Shown in pieces: positions 1 to 8,316 of a DNA stretch of 64,000 bases (its first letter is position 1; each line of letters opens with the position of its first letter). The stretch is taken from the NCBI GenBank assembly GCA_029262895.1, contig JAJCYM010000020.1, positions 61,961 through 125,960 of the forward strand, given 5' to 3'. The stretch is from Roseivirga sp. (GTDB lineage: Bacteria > Bacteroidota > Bacteroidia > Cytophagales > Cyclobacteriaceae). The notes beneath the pieces were generated by a model. That model saw nothing but the letters and a program-made list of their open reading frames with translations, made no database searches and had not been told where the DNA came from. The position numbers and the translations under genes were made by a program.

Positions 1-837
1 TGTCCAAGTGGACTTAGAAGTTTTACCCGTCCAACAGGTATGCTTCAAAATGAGACCTATCAAAAAATCATTGACGAACTTGCTCCAAGGCTTAGCTATC
101 TCATTTTCTATTTTCAGGGAGAGCCTTATTTAAATCCGACATTTCTAGAGCAGGTGTCCTATGCCACTAGAAAGAAAATTTATACTGCCACTTCCACCAA
201 CGCGCACTATTTGGATGATCAAATGGCAAAGCGCACAGTTGAATCCGGCCTGGACAGGCTTATCATCTCAATAGATGGTTCGACTCAGGAGACTTATGAA
301 CAATACCGAATTGGGGGTGATTTGGAAAAGGTGATTTCCGGCACCAAAAATATCGTGAAATGGAAGGAAGCCCTTAAATCAAAGACACCTCATGTCATTT
401 TCCAATACCTGGTGGTAAAGCCCAACCAACATCAGTTAGACGAAGTGCAGCAATTGGCCAAAACACTCGGAGTCAACGAAGTGGCATTCAAAACAGCTCA
501 AATCTATGATTATGAGCATGGGTCAGACTTGATTCCTACCATCGAAAAATATGCACGGTACAAAAAGGGAGTGAATGGCCAATGGCAAATCAAAAACAAG
601 CTGACCAATCATTGTTGGAAAATGTGGCATTCCTGCGTGATTACCTGGGATGGTAAGGTGGTGCCATGCTGCTTTGATAAAGACGCACACTATCAATTGG
701 GTGACAGCCAACGGTCCGACTTTAAATCGATATGGAATGGGGAGGCTTATCGACAGTTTCGGGCCTCATTAATTCGATCAAGAAGCGAAATAGAAATGTG
801 TAAGAATTGCTCGCAGGGTACAAAGGTTTGGGCTTAG
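1..837 (+). CDS. Radical SAM/SPASM domain protein, 5' end outside window
   Basis: The reading frame is open from the first base, and the first codons read CPSG, then an RP motif. This matches the end of the CxxxCxxC iron-sulfur site of radical SAM enzymes, so the ATG at 40 is internal and the gene starts upstream. The middle (ISIDGSTQETYEQYR) is typical of the radical SAM barrel. The C-terminus holds a SPASM-type cysteine set: HSC, then VPCC about 12 residues later, then a final CKNC. SPASM proteins bind extra 4Fe-4S clusters and modify peptides, proteins or cofactors. The substrate cannot be read from the sequence and the upstream neighbours are not visible. Confidence 0.88.
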   Translation, partial: CPSGLRSFTRPTGMLQNETYQKIIDELAPRLSYLIFYFQGEPYLNPTFLEQVSYATRKKIYTATSTNAHYLDDQMAKRTVESGLDRLIISIDGSTQETYEQYRIGGDLEKVISGTKNIVKWKEALKSKTPHVIFQYLVVKPNQHQLDEVQQLAKTLGVNEVAFKTAQIYDYEHGSDLIPTIEKYARYKKGVNGQWQIKNKLTNHCWKMWHSCVITWDGKVVPCCFDKDAHYQLGDSQRSDFKSIWNGEAYRQFRASLIRSRSEIEMCKNCSQGTKVWA

Positions 838-857
838 GTATAGTGGATTGCTGGAAG

Positions 858-884
858 TTTACCAACTTTTTGAAAGTTGGTAAA
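858..884. repeat. Perfect 12-bp inverted repeat after the radical SAM gene
   Basis: Arms 858-869 and 873-884 are perfectly complementary around a 3-base loop, just after the stop codon at 837. No clear T-tract follows on the plus strand. A diverged relative of the same unit (861-891) occurs at 1020-1051. The whole 838-1066 stretch otherwise shows no gene. Confidence 0.6.
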
Positions 885-1019
885 CGTTGGGATGTTGTGG
901 TGGTACTCGGGGAGAAGTGAGTTCCTTCACTACGTTCAGGATTAAAAGGTTTGTGGAGAAAGGGGGTTCAACTGAACGAGGCATCAACACCATCAGGTTT
1001 GCTCGTGACAGTCAAGATT

Positions 1020-1051
1020 GCCAACTATTTGGAAAGTTGACAAACATTGGG
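1020..1051. repeat. Diverged second copy of the 861-891 dyad unit
   Basis: Aligning this stretch with 861-891 gives matches at roughly four of five positions, with the core CCAACT, AAAGTTG and TTGGG blocks kept. Two related copies within 160 bp suggest a short intergenic repeat family rather than a unique terminator. Confidence 0.4.
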
Positions 1052-1066
1052 TTTGCTGGATAAAAT

Positions 1067-1240
1067 CTAACCCTTCAAGTGGCTCGGTAGCTTAACCGGT
1101 TTCTTTTGAAGGTCTTCAGGAGCGCAGGCATCACAGCCACTGGAAGCACAGCCACTTTCGGCTTTGTATTGCTTCCAAAGGTTTCTCCCCATAAAGAAAA
1201 GGGCTGTTATAAATAATATGCCAATGATAATCTCCTGCAT
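1067..1240 (-). CDS. FeoB-associated Cys-rich small membrane protein
   Basis: A 57-residue reading frame. It starts with MQEIIIGILF, has one N-terminal membrane segment (about residues 3-18), then a basic stretch, then the cysteine cluster GCASSGCDAC, then a short polar tail. This layout is that of the FeoB-associated Cys-rich membrane proteins, which in many Bacteroidota and Firmicutes lie next to the ferrous-iron transporter FeoB. Here no feoB is visible. The gene follows the inositol-phosphatase-like gene on the same strand with a 43-bp gap, so it may be co-transcribed. Binding of iron or another metal is inferred from the family. Confidence 0.72.
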   Translation of the reverse strand: MQEIIIGILFITALFFMGRNLWKQYKAESGCASSGCDACAPEDLQKKPVKLPSHLKG

Positions 1241-1283
1241 TATGTGACTGTCAAAACGAGTAACAAGGGCCCAAAGTTCATAC

Positions 1284-2075
1284 TTATTTAGAATTCTTCC
1301 AATGTTGTTGGATAACTTTTAGCATTTCGGGATGTATGGAATTGGCTGCGGCAATTTGGCGGCCAAAGAGAAAGTCTGTTCCTCCACTGAAGTCTGTGAC
1401 CCTTCCGCCCGCTTCCTGCACAATCAAAGCACCGGCCGCTACATCCCAAGCGTTGAGGTTGTACTCGAAAAAACCTTCAAAACGCCCACAAGCAGTATAT
1501 ACTAAATCGACTGCCGCGCTACCCATACGCCTTAGCCCATGCGTTTTTTGCATCAAATCATTCAATATGGCTAGGTATTGAGCCATTTGTTCAAAATTGT
1601 AGTAGGGAAAGCCGGTCGCCAAAAGCGACTTATCCAGTGAATCTATTTTTGACACTTCGATGGGCACATGATTCAAAAACGCACCTCCGCCTTTGGTACC
1701 ATGAAAGCATTCATCTCGATTGATTTCATAGACCACGCCTAAAGCCAACTCATTCCTTTTCATCAGGGCAATAGAAATGGCGTAAACAGGCAAACCGTGG
1801 GTAAAATTTGTAGTTCCATCCAATGGATCGATGATCCAGTTGTAAATGTCGGATCGCTTATTCGAGGTTCCTTCTTCAGCAAAAAAACCAGCGCCCGGCA
1901 GCAATTTCTCTAAGCCATAAACCAATTGCTTCTCTGCCTCTTTGTCCACGTAGGAAACCAGGTCATTTAACCCTTTATATTCGACCTTATCACGATCGAA
2001 TTTTCTGGACTCCTCACGAATGAAATCCCCTGTTTCTTTAACTAAAACTATGACGTCCTGAAGCAATTTCTGCAT
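1284..2075 (-). CDS. suhB: Inositol monophosphatase family protein
   Basis: 263 residues, the usual size for the family. The metal-binding motifs of the Mg-dependent, lithium-sensitive phosphatase fold are all present: AEEG at residues 66-69, then IDPLDGTTN with Asp83 and Asp86, and WDVAAG near residue 210. Family members hydrolyse myo-inositol-1-phosphate or related sugar phosphates in the cytoplasm. In bacteria without inositol lipids, SuhB also acts in rRNA transcription. Which role applies here is not visible, and CysQ-like 3'(2'),5'-bisphosphate activity is possible. A promoter box lies at 2099-2106. Confidence 0.88.
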   Translation of the reverse strand: MQKLLQDVIVLVKETGDFIREESRKFDRDKVEYKGLNDLVSYVDKEAEKQLVYGLEKLLPGAGFFAEEGTSNKRSDIYNWIIDPLDGTTNFTHGLPVYAISIALMKRNELALGVVYEINRDECFHGTKGGGAFLNHVPIEVSKIDSLDKSLLATGFPYYNFEQMAQYLAILNDLMQKTHGLRRMGSAAVDLVYTACGRFEGFFEYNLNAWDVAAGALIVQEAGGRVTDFSGGTDFLFGRQIAAANSIHPEMLKVIQQHWKNSK

Positions 2076-2098
2076 TGTGCACTATTATATGAATGGCA

Positions 2099-2106
2099 CA
2101 AAGATA
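2099..2106 (-). promoter_or_regulatory. Bacteroidota -7 promoter box for the suhB-like gene
   Basis: On the minus strand this reads TATCTTTG, matching TAnnTTTG. It ends 23 bases before the start codon at 2075. Confidence 0.5.
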
Positions 2107-2167
2107 GGCCATATTTGATCCATGGCTTTTTATTAATTCATTAACTTGACTGTATCAAAACTGACTA

Positions 2168-2935
2168 ATGAAGAAACATTTAGCATTCTTTGCCTTACTG
2201 ACTTTTTGTTTGATCTCCTGTCAAACCGAAAAACCAAAAAATGAGGTGATCATTATGGGCATGATCCATAGCGGCCATCGTACTAACCCCAGGTACGACA
2301 TTGAGGTGGTGAAGAATTTGATCCGCGAAATCAAACCGGACTACATCTTGACAGAAATACCGCCAGATCGCTACCCCATTGCCAGAAAAGAATTTGATGA
2401 ATTGGATACCATAATGGAACCCAGGGTTCGGGTATTTCCGGAGTATGTAGATGCTGTTTTTCCGTTAACCAGAGAAATGGATTTTGAAATTATCCCCACT
2501 GCCGGCTGGACCAAACCTATGAACGACTATCGCAGGCAGCGATTTAATGAAATTCGGCAAGACACAGCCTGGGCCGAACGTTGGGCGGCTTACCAGGAGT
2601 CCAGCAGAAAATCCAGAGAGGCAATGGATGCCGCAGGCGATCGGAATGATCCCTATTTCATCAATTCAGATGCCTATGATGAAGCCGGAGAGATCGGCTA
2701 TAAGGTCTATAATGAATTGTTAAATGAAACGCTGCTACTTGGTGGCTGGGAAAATATCAACATTGCACATTACTGGAACATTGATAAGGCCTTGGAAAAA
2801 CACAGGTACGAGGGCAAGAGGTTTCTCATTACTTATGGAGCAGGACATAAAGGCTGGTTTTTGAGGCAGTTGAGAAAACGAGATGATATCAAGTTGATAG
2901 AAATGGCTCCTTTTTTAGATAAGGTTTTGAAATAA
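2168..2935 (+). CDS. Lipoprotein, TraB/GumN-like hydrolase fold (putative)
   Basis: 255 residues. An N-terminal hydrophobic segment ends in LISC, a lipobox with Cys18, so the protein is probably anchored to a membrane facing the periplasm. The mature part opens with a strand (VIIMGMIHSGH), followed by a helix and DYILTEIPPDR. This resembles the start of TraB/GumN/ChaN-type domains, where an early histidine and a following glutamate are conserved. A second histidine motif (TYGAGHKGW) lies near the C-terminus. The assignment rests on these motifs only. The gene is followed after one base by the aminotransferase gene, so the two are probably one operon. Confidence 0.55.
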   Translation: MKKHLAFFALLTFCLISCQTEKPKNEVIIMGMIHSGHRTNPRYDIEVVKNLIREIKPDYILTEIPPDRYPIARKEFDELDTIMEPRVRVFPEYVDAVFPLTREMDFEIIPTAGWTKPMNDYRRQRFNEIRQDTAWAERWAAYQESSRKSREAMDAAGDRNDPYFINSDAYDEAGEIGYKVYNELLNETLLLGGWENINIAHYWNIDKALEKHRYEGKRFLITYGAGHKGWFLRQLRKRDDIKLIEMAPFLDKVLK

Positions 2936-2936
2936 T

Positions 2937-4205
2937 ATGGACAGACGTAGCTTACTTAAGTATTCCTTTTCCGGCCTGGCGGCAAGCTCATTGTTGAGCA
3001 TTGGTGTTCGTGAGTCTCTTTTGGAGAAAGCCAGCAACATCACCGATGATTTAGGCAGTTCGGCCAATGACGAGGACTATTGGGGACTGGTGAAAAATCA
3101 ATTTCGATTTGAAGAAGGGCTCTATTACTTCAACAATGCCTCACTTGGTCCTTGCCCCAACTTGGTGGTAGACGCCACAAATCAATTTAGAGCATTGCTT
3201 GATGGTTTTCCTTCCAAATACATGTGGGGAGGTTGGCAAGATGAAAAAGAAGCAACCCGTCAAAAGGTTGCGGACATGTTTTCAGTGGACAAAGAAGAAA
3301 TTGCTCTAATTCACAACACCACTGAGGGTATGAATCTGATTGCCTCCTCAATGGACTTGAAGGCTGGTGATGAGGTAATTCTTTCAGACCATGAGCACCC
3401 AAGTGGCACAGTGCCCTGGCAATATTGGCAAGAAACAAAAGGCATTAAACTGGTGAGGCCTGTTCTGCCCATTCTACCAGAGTCTAAAGAAGAGTTGGTA
3501 GCTGTGTACCGCAAGGCGATCACATCCAAAACCAAAGTAATCTCAATGGTTCATGGCACAAATACCAATGGTATGATCCTGCCAGTAAAAGAAGTAAGTC
3601 AGATGGCTCATGAGCGAGGTATATTGGTTGGGGTAGATGCAGCGCAAACGGCTGGTACATTCAAAATTGATTTGCATGATTTGGGCTGTGACTTTTATGC
3701 TGCCAGTGGCCACAAGTTTATGTTTGCACCCAAGGGCATTGGTGTGTTTTATGCCAAAAAAGATTCTCAAAAATTACTTAAGCCTCTAATCGTATCGCGA
3801 CCTCATTATAACGACCCCTCGATCCGAAGACTGGAAAACTATAACACCAGAAACTACCCTGAACTACTTGGTCTGGGTACAACCGTAGATTATTACAACC
3901 TGATTGGTGCAGAAAAGCGGGAAGCAAGAATGCGGGAATTAAAGCACTATTTTCGCAATGCTCTGGAGGGAGATAGTAAATTTAAATTCAAAACTCCAGT
4001 TTCCGAAGATTTATCCTGCGCCATTCAAACTGTTGAGGTGGTAGGCCGAAAGGTAGGAGAAGTTAAAGCCGATCTTTTCAAAAAATATAAAATCGATTGC
4101 AGGCCAATGTCGGGTTACGGCATTAATGGAGTCAGGATTTCTCTATCTGTATTCACTACCAAAAAGGATGTGGATTATTTGGTTGAGGCTTTGAAGGCAA
4201 TTTAG
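2937..4205 (+). CDS. Exported aminotransferase class V-fold PLP enzyme
   Basis: 422 residues. The N-terminus MDRRSLLKYSFSGLAASSLL has a twin-arginine pair and a hydrophobic run, as in Tat signals, so the folded cofactor-loaded enzyme is probably exported. The rest is the class V aminotransferase fold of the isopenicillin-N epimerase/cysteine desulfurase group: HNTTEGMN, GDEVILSDHEHPSG, VDAAQTAG, and the PLP lysine K260 in ASGHKFMF. No obvious desulfurase cysteine loop near the C-terminus was seen, so an epimerase- or lyase-like reaction is as likely. Its last four bases overlap the convergent rsmI end (4202-4205). Confidence 0.8.
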   Translation: MDRRSLLKYSFSGLAASSLLSIGVRESLLEKASNITDDLGSSANDEDYWGLVKNQFRFEEGLYYFNNASLGPCPNLVVDATNQFRALLDGFPSKYMWGGWQDEKEATRQKVADMFSVDKEEIALIHNTTEGMNLIASSMDLKAGDEVILSDHEHPSGTVPWQYWQETKGIKLVRPVLPILPESKEELVAVYRKAITSKTKVISMVHGTNTNGMILPVKEVSQMAHERGILVGVDAAQTAGTFKIDLHDLGCDFYAASGHKFMFAPKGIGVFYAKKDSQKLLKPLIVSRPHYNDPSIRRLENYNTRNYPELLGLGTTVDYYNLIGAEKREARMRELKHYFRNALEGDSKFKFKTPVSEDLSCAIQTVEVVGRKVGEVKADLFKKYKIDCRPMSGYGINGVRISLSVFTTKKDVDYLVEALKAI

Positions 4206-4879
4206 CCTTTCCCAGCGACCACAATCACAAACTCCCCCTTAACTCCCTTTTCATTGAAATAAGTGATCAGTTCTTCAAGCGTGCCTCTTGCTGTTTCTTC
4301 AAACATTTTTGAAATCTCCCGGGAAACTGAGACCTGCCTGTTACCCAAGTGTTCCTTTAGCTGCTCCAGGCATTTGATTAGACGATGAGGTGATTCGTAT
4401 AGCACAATGGTGCGTTCTTCTTCCGCCAGCTTCTGAAGGCGTGTCTGACGCCCTTTTTTGTGTGGAAGAAATCCCTCAAAAACGAACTTATCAGATGGTA
4501 ATCCTGAATTCACCAAGGCTGGCACAAAAGCGGTAGCTCCAGGAAGACAGCTCACTTCCAAACCGGCCTTAAGTGCCTCACGAACCAACAAAAATCCTGG
4601 ATCGGAGATGGCAGGTGTGCCCGCATCTGAAATCAAGGCCATTTGCTCTCCAGCGCTCATTCGGGCAATCAGCTTCTCAGCACTTTTGTGCTCGTTGAAA
4701 ATGTGATAACTATGAAGGGAATTGGTAATTTGATGGTGTTTTAGCAGCTTGCCCGAAGTGCGGGTGTCTTCTGCCAAAATCACATCCACCTCATTAAGCA
4801 CCTTGATTGCACGCAAGGTGATATCATCCAAATTACCTATTGGTGTCGGTACCAAAAAAAGGGAAACGTGATCGGGCAT
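4202..4879 (-). CDS. rsmI: 16S rRNA (cytidine1402-2'-O)-methyltransferase
   Basis: 225 residues with the RsmI/tetrapyrrole-methylase fold: LVPTPIGNLDDITLRA at the N-terminus, AEDTRTSGKLL, and the SAM loop ALISDAGTPAISDPG around residues 90-105. RsmI methylates the ribose of C1402 in the decoding centre of 16S rRNA. It is somewhat shorter than the proteobacterial form (about 285 residues), lacking the C-terminal extension, as in many Bacteroidota. It is the last gene of a tight minus-strand operon (DUF493, methyltransferase, PCD, rsmI) with gaps of 0-4 bases. Confidence 0.93.
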   Translation of the reverse strand: MPDHVSLFLVPTPIGNLDDITLRAIKVLNEVDVILAEDTRTSGKLLKHHQITNSLHSYHIFNEHKSAEKLIARMSAGEQMALISDAGTPAISDPGFLLVREALKAGLEVSCLPGATAFVPALVNSGLPSDKFVFEGFLPHKKGRQTRLQKLAEEERTIVLYESPHRLIKCLEQLKEHLGNRQVSVSREISKMFEETARGTLEELITYFNEKGVKGEFVIVVAGKG

Positions 4880-4883
4880 ATAA

Positions 4884-5114
4884 TCAAGCCAGTGAATCGA
4901 TTATTCTTGAAAGCTTATGATCGCTTTCTGTAACAATGTTTCCAGCATCGTGCGTGGTCAGTTCAATTTTCACGGTGTTCCATACATTGCTCCAATAAGG
5001 ATGATGGTCCATTTTTTCAGCTTCAATGGCCACTTTGGTCATGAACCCGAAGGCTTCTATAAAATTCTTAAACTCAAAAGTTTTAACCAGTTTATTGTCT
5101 TCTTCTTCCCACAT
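4884..5114 (-). CDS. 4a-hydroxytetrahydrobiopterin dehydratase (PCD)
   Basis: 76 residues. The pterin-4a-carbinolamine dehydratase signature is clear: AEKMDHHPYWSNVWNTVKIE followed by TTHDAGNIVTESDHKLSRIID. The paired histidines and the later THDAG histidine form the active site. The enzyme dehydrates the carbinolamine formed by aromatic amino acid hydroxylases and recycles the pterin. The start is short relative to the roughly 95-residue family, but the whole alpha-beta core is present. No hydroxylase gene is in the window. Four bases separate it from rsmI downstream. Confidence 0.88.
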   Translation of the reverse strand: MWEEEDNKLVKTFEFKNFIEAFGFMTKVAIEAEKMDHHPYWSNVWNTVKIELTTHDAGNIVTESDHKLSRIIDSLA

Positions 5115-5118
5115 AGTT

Positions 5119-5808
5119 TTAACGTTTTTCGGCTGAAATTACGAATTGATATTGCAAACTCTGAAGGTCGACTGAGACGCTTTTGAACCCCGCTTCGCGC
5201 AATTCCCTTTCTACCACTTCCGGTTGCACCTTAAAATCATCTGACGGCCCCACAGGCGTATTGCCAATTTTATAATCCACAATCACGAACCTTCCGTTTT
5301 CTTTTATGGATTCGAAGAGCTTCTTCAAATAATTCGGTCTTTCAGGAATATAAAAATAGGTATTTACGATAAGCACGGCATCGGCCTCCTCAAAAGCAAG
5401 ATTTGGCTCGTTGGCTGGTGTCAAACGGGTTTCTACCTTCTTTGCCCATTCGCCAACTATCTCAATTTGATTATCGATGTAATCCAGCGCATTCTGATCA
5501 ATTTCCAGCGCAAGAACCTTAGCGGCAGATTGCGCCATTTTGAAAGAGAAATAACCAGATCCTGCCCCAATATCGGCTACTGTTTTTCCGGTCAAGTCTC
5601 CCAGACTGCTTAAAACAAGTTCAGGGTTTTGCCATTCTGTTCGGCCGATATCTTCTTTGGCCAAAGGAATCGAATCTTTGACCTTAGCCTGAGTTTCTAA
5701 TTCTGTGGGATTTGCCTGCTCGGTCTGAGTATTTTCCGTTTGGTTTTTCTGCGAACATGAAAAGATGATCAGACAAAGCAAGCAAGCAAGGAAACCATGA
5801 TTTTTCAT
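5119..5808 (-). CDS. Class I SAM-dependent methyltransferase with lipoprotein signal
   Basis: 229 residues. The N-terminus is a hydrophobic leader ending in IIFSCSQ, a lipobox with Cys18, followed by a low-complexity linker rich in T, E and Q to about residue 50. The remainder is a Rossmann methyltransferase: motif I VADIGAGSGYFSFKMA, an acidic residue after VLALEID, motif IV EADAVLIVNTYFYI, and NGRFVIVDYK. Periplasmic methyltransferase-like lipoproteins are known as annotations in Bacteroidota. How they would obtain SAM outside the cytoplasm is unclear. It abuts the DUF493 gene (one base apart) and precedes PCD by four bases. Confidence 0.82.
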   Translation of the reverse strand: MKNHGFLACLLCLIIFSCSQKNQTENTQTEQANPTELETQAKVKDSIPLAKEDIGRTEWQNPELVLSSLGDLTGKTVADIGAGSGYFSFKMAQSAAKVLALEIDQNALDYIDNQIEIVGEWAKKVETRLTPANEPNLAFEEADAVLIVNTYFYIPERPNYLKKLFESIKENGRFVIVDYKIGNTPVGPSDDFKVQPEVVERELREAGFKSVSVDLQSLQYQFVISAEKR

Positions 5809-6069
5809 CTATAAGGCGATTATCCCTTCAATTTCATGCGCCTTTTTGTAAATGTCAATAATGGACTGACTTGAACCCATCATAATTTCCGCAGTAATGC
5901 TTATGTACTTACCCTTACTGGAAGGCTTACTCTTAACCTCATGTCTTGGGAACAGTGCCTCAACCAGGGCCTTTTTGTCTTCAAGAACAATGAATTTAAA
6001 CATATACATTGTCGGGAAGGTGTGTATCGCCTCCAGATTTTTCTGAAACTCAATGGTAGTCTTATCCAT
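5809..6069 (-). CDS. DUF493 family protein
   Basis: 86 residues, the usual size of the YbeD/DUF493 small ACT-like fold. It has the typical FPTMYMFKFIVLED strand near residue 20 and the pattern SKGKYISITAEIMMGSSQSIIDIYKKAHEIEGI, that is, a beta strand followed by an amphipathic helix. In proteobacteria the family member YbeD lies next to lipB. Its function is not settled. Here it is the first gene of the operon leading to rsmI and ends exactly where the methyltransferase gene begins. Confidence 0.82.
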   Translation of the reverse strand: MDKTTIEFQKNLEAIHTFPTMYMFKFIVLEDKKALVEALFPRHEVKSKPSSKGKYISITAEIMMGSSQSIIDIYKKAHEIEGIIAL

Positions 6070-6098
6070 TGTTTTTTAAGGTAAGCATAGTTTTGTGC

Positions 6099-6124
6099 AA
6101 AAAAAATCGGCCAATGGGCCGATT
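6099..6124 (-). terminator. Rho-independent terminator after the PpiD-like gene
   Basis: Arms 6105-6112 and 6117-6124 pair perfectly over 8 bp. On the minus strand the stem is followed by a run of seven or more T. It sits directly downstream of the stop at 6132. Confidence 0.85.
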
Positions 6125-6131
6125 CAATTTC

Positions 6132-8237
6132 TTAGTAGAATTTGTAACGTTCATCTGTTACTTTCGCCCTATCCCTTATCGACCGTATGAGCAATGCATT
6201 GGATTGGGTAGTCATCCTTTGAATGACCATGTTTTCGTAAGCGGTATAATCAGCAATTTCTGCTGCCTCACTTTTTGCCTTCAATTCGGCTACAACAACT
6301 CCAAATTCTACTCCAATAACTGTTGTTCTATCTCCTGCATTGGCCAATGAGAAAACAGCTCCTACAGCTTCTGGTGCAGTACCAACATTTGGTAAGGAGT
6401 TGGTGTTTAATTTAAGTCCTGCTGTAGTATAAAATTTAGCCGTTGGTCCAAAGCCACTTACCATATCCTGAAGTGTTCCACTCAAAGCCGAAACACGTGT
6501 GGTGAGCAATTCCTTTTTCTTTTCCTCTTTGACCTTAGTCTCTATTTGAGCACGAACATTTTCCAAGTCAGCAGTACCCGCAGCTACACGCCCGGTATGA
6601 ACAGCAACTACGTACATGTTATCCAGTTCGAAATCTTTGACATCTTCTAATTCAGCCTCGCCAAATAACCAGGTGACAATAGAACGAGCGCCCGCCAAAC
6701 TGCCAACGATGTTGGCGTTAGGGTCGATGTTAGAATCGCTGAAAACAGAGTAGCCTTTTTCATTGGTCAGGTCAGTAAAAGATTTATACGAATTTACCGA
6801 AGTGGTAAACTCTCCAACCTCTCTGTACACTTGATTGGTGGTTTCTTGAGAAGGGGTTAGAATCTCCTGAATATTGGCCACCTTATATCTTTGATCAGTA
6901 GGTACCTCATCAATAGTAATGATGTGATAACCAGCAGCACTTTCTACAATTCGAGGTATCAGTCCTTTTCTCGTTCTGGCAAAAACAGCTTTCTCAAAGG
7001 CTGCATCCCAACCCGTCTTTTCTTCATACCACCCTAAATCTCCTCCTGATGGGCCACTTGAGTCATCGCTGTTTTCTCTTGCCACTTGATCAAAATCAGC
7101 ACCATTCCTCACTTGTCTTAGCAGGTCATTCGCACGATTCCGCGCTGCGACCTTATCAACAGCACCTAAATTGTCTGTTTTGACTAAAATATGGCTTGCC
7201 TTTACAAATTTGGTTTCTCCTTTTTCGGCTGCCGAAAGCTTGTACATAGAGTAAACACCGTTGGTCAATATAGGACCAAAAACATCCCCTACACTCATTC
7301 CAGCTATATTGTCCGCCAAATCAGATGGTAGGCTTCTGGGCGTGTAATTGGCAAAAGCTGTGCCTTGCTCAGTGTTGATAAGTGCGTAGGTACTATCATC
7401 TTCTGACGCCAGCAAGTCTGCTCTGTGTGCGTCCATGCTTTCTTGATAGCTGGCCGAATCGGCCGCTGAGGGAATAACAGGGAAAGTGACATATTCAATT
7501 GAGCGGCTTTGCGTCACCTGATATTCGCCACTATGCTCATTCAAATAAGCACGGAGCTCTGCATCGCTCACCGTGACGGTTGAGTCTGGAATTGCGGTAT
7601 ATGGAAAATAGGCATAGTCAATATCAACCGTACTAAGTTGGCTATTATACTCTCTTTGTGCCTCAGCCAATGTTGCATAACTGGTTTTGAAAATCAGGTT
7701 ATCATACTTAGAGCGTATTCTATTAGAAGCAATCTGACTTTCAAGATATGCCCAATTCAAACGACCCTCAGGGCTCATATTTGAATTCGCCAAATAGTTG
7801 GTCAAACCGGCTCTGTCGACTGTACCTGTGCTCGGATCTCCAAAATTCTGTAGGATGATTGGCGAAATATTTACGCCTTGTACCATATCAACTCTTTCGT
7901 CAGAAGTGACAGTCAAGCCCATACTTTGATATAAGTCCTGATACATTATGTCAAATATCAGTTGATCCCAGGCTTGGTCTCTGACAGTTTGCATCAGTGC
8001 CTCACTGCTAGGATAGCCTTGCTGCAGGTAGCTGTTTTTTATACTTTCAACGTAGTTGGCATACTCCTCCTGGGCTATCGCCTCACCTGCAATCTCTCCA
8101 ACTTCTCTTTTGTTATTTCCTAAAATGGATGACTGCGGACCTACCAAGTCGGTAAGCACAAATGCCATGATTGACAATCCCACAACGACTACAAGTAGTC
8201 GTCCCATCTTTTCACGCAGCGTATTAATTATTGCCAT
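6132..8237 (-). CDS. SurA/PpiD-like periplasmic peptidyl-prolyl isomerase
   Basis: About 701 residues. A short cytoplasmic N-terminus (INTLREKMGRL) is followed by one membrane helix (LLVVVVGLSIMAFVLTDL), as in PpiD. A SurA_N/chaperone region follows. The parvulin domain is in the middle: FVKASHILVKTD, then RENSDDSSGPSGGDLGW and VFARTRKG. It probably folds outer-membrane proteins at the inner-membrane surface. I chose the ATG at 8237 rather than the in-frame one at 8261, because a -7 promoter box covers 8259-8266 and would overlap the longer start. It is a single-gene unit with its own promoter and terminator. Confidence 0.9.
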   Translation of the reverse strand: MAIINTLREKMGRLLVVVVGLSIMAFVLTDLVGPQSSILGNNKREVGEIAGEAIAQEEYANYVESIKNSYLQQGYPSSEALMQTVRDQAWDQLIFDIMYQDLYQSMGLTVTSDERVDMVQGVNISPIILQNFGDPSTGTVDRAGLTNYLANSNMSPEGRLNWAYLESQIASNRIRSKYDNLIFKTSYATLAEAQREYNSQLSTVDIDYAYFPYTAIPDSTVTVSDAELRAYLNEHSGEYQVTQSRSIEYVTFPVIPSAADSASYQESMDAHRADLLASEDDSTYALINTEQGTAFANYTPRSLPSDLADNIAGMSVGDVFGPILTNGVYSMYKLSAAEKGETKFVKASHILVKTDNLGAVDKVAARNRANDLLRQVRNGADFDQVARENSDDSSGPSGGDLGWYEEKTGWDAAFEKAVFARTRKGLIPRIVESAAGYHIITIDEVPTDQRYKVANIQEILTPSQETTNQVYREVGEFTTSVNSYKSFTDLTNEKGYSVFSDSNIDPNANIVGSLAGARSIVTWLFGEAELEDVKDFELDNMYVVAVHTGRVAAGTADLENVRAQIETKVKEEKKKELLTTRVSALSGTLQDMVSGFGPTAKFYTTAGLKLNTNSLPNVGTAPEAVGAVFSLANAGDRTTVIGVEFGVVVAELKAKSEAAEIADYTAYENMVIQRMTTQSNALLIRSIRDRAKVTDERYKFY

Positions 8238-8258
8238 TTCTATAAATTTAAATAGCCG

Positions 8259-8266
8259 CAAAAATA
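8259..8266 (-). promoter_or_regulatory. -7 promoter box for the PpiD-like gene
   Basis: The minus strand reads TATTTTTG, matching TAnnTTTG, 21 bases before the chosen ATG at 8237. It supports the shorter start. Confidence 0.5.
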
Positions 8267-8316
8267 ATTACATACGCGTCAAAATCAAAGATTTACAGTA
8301 AGAAAACTTAGTTAAA

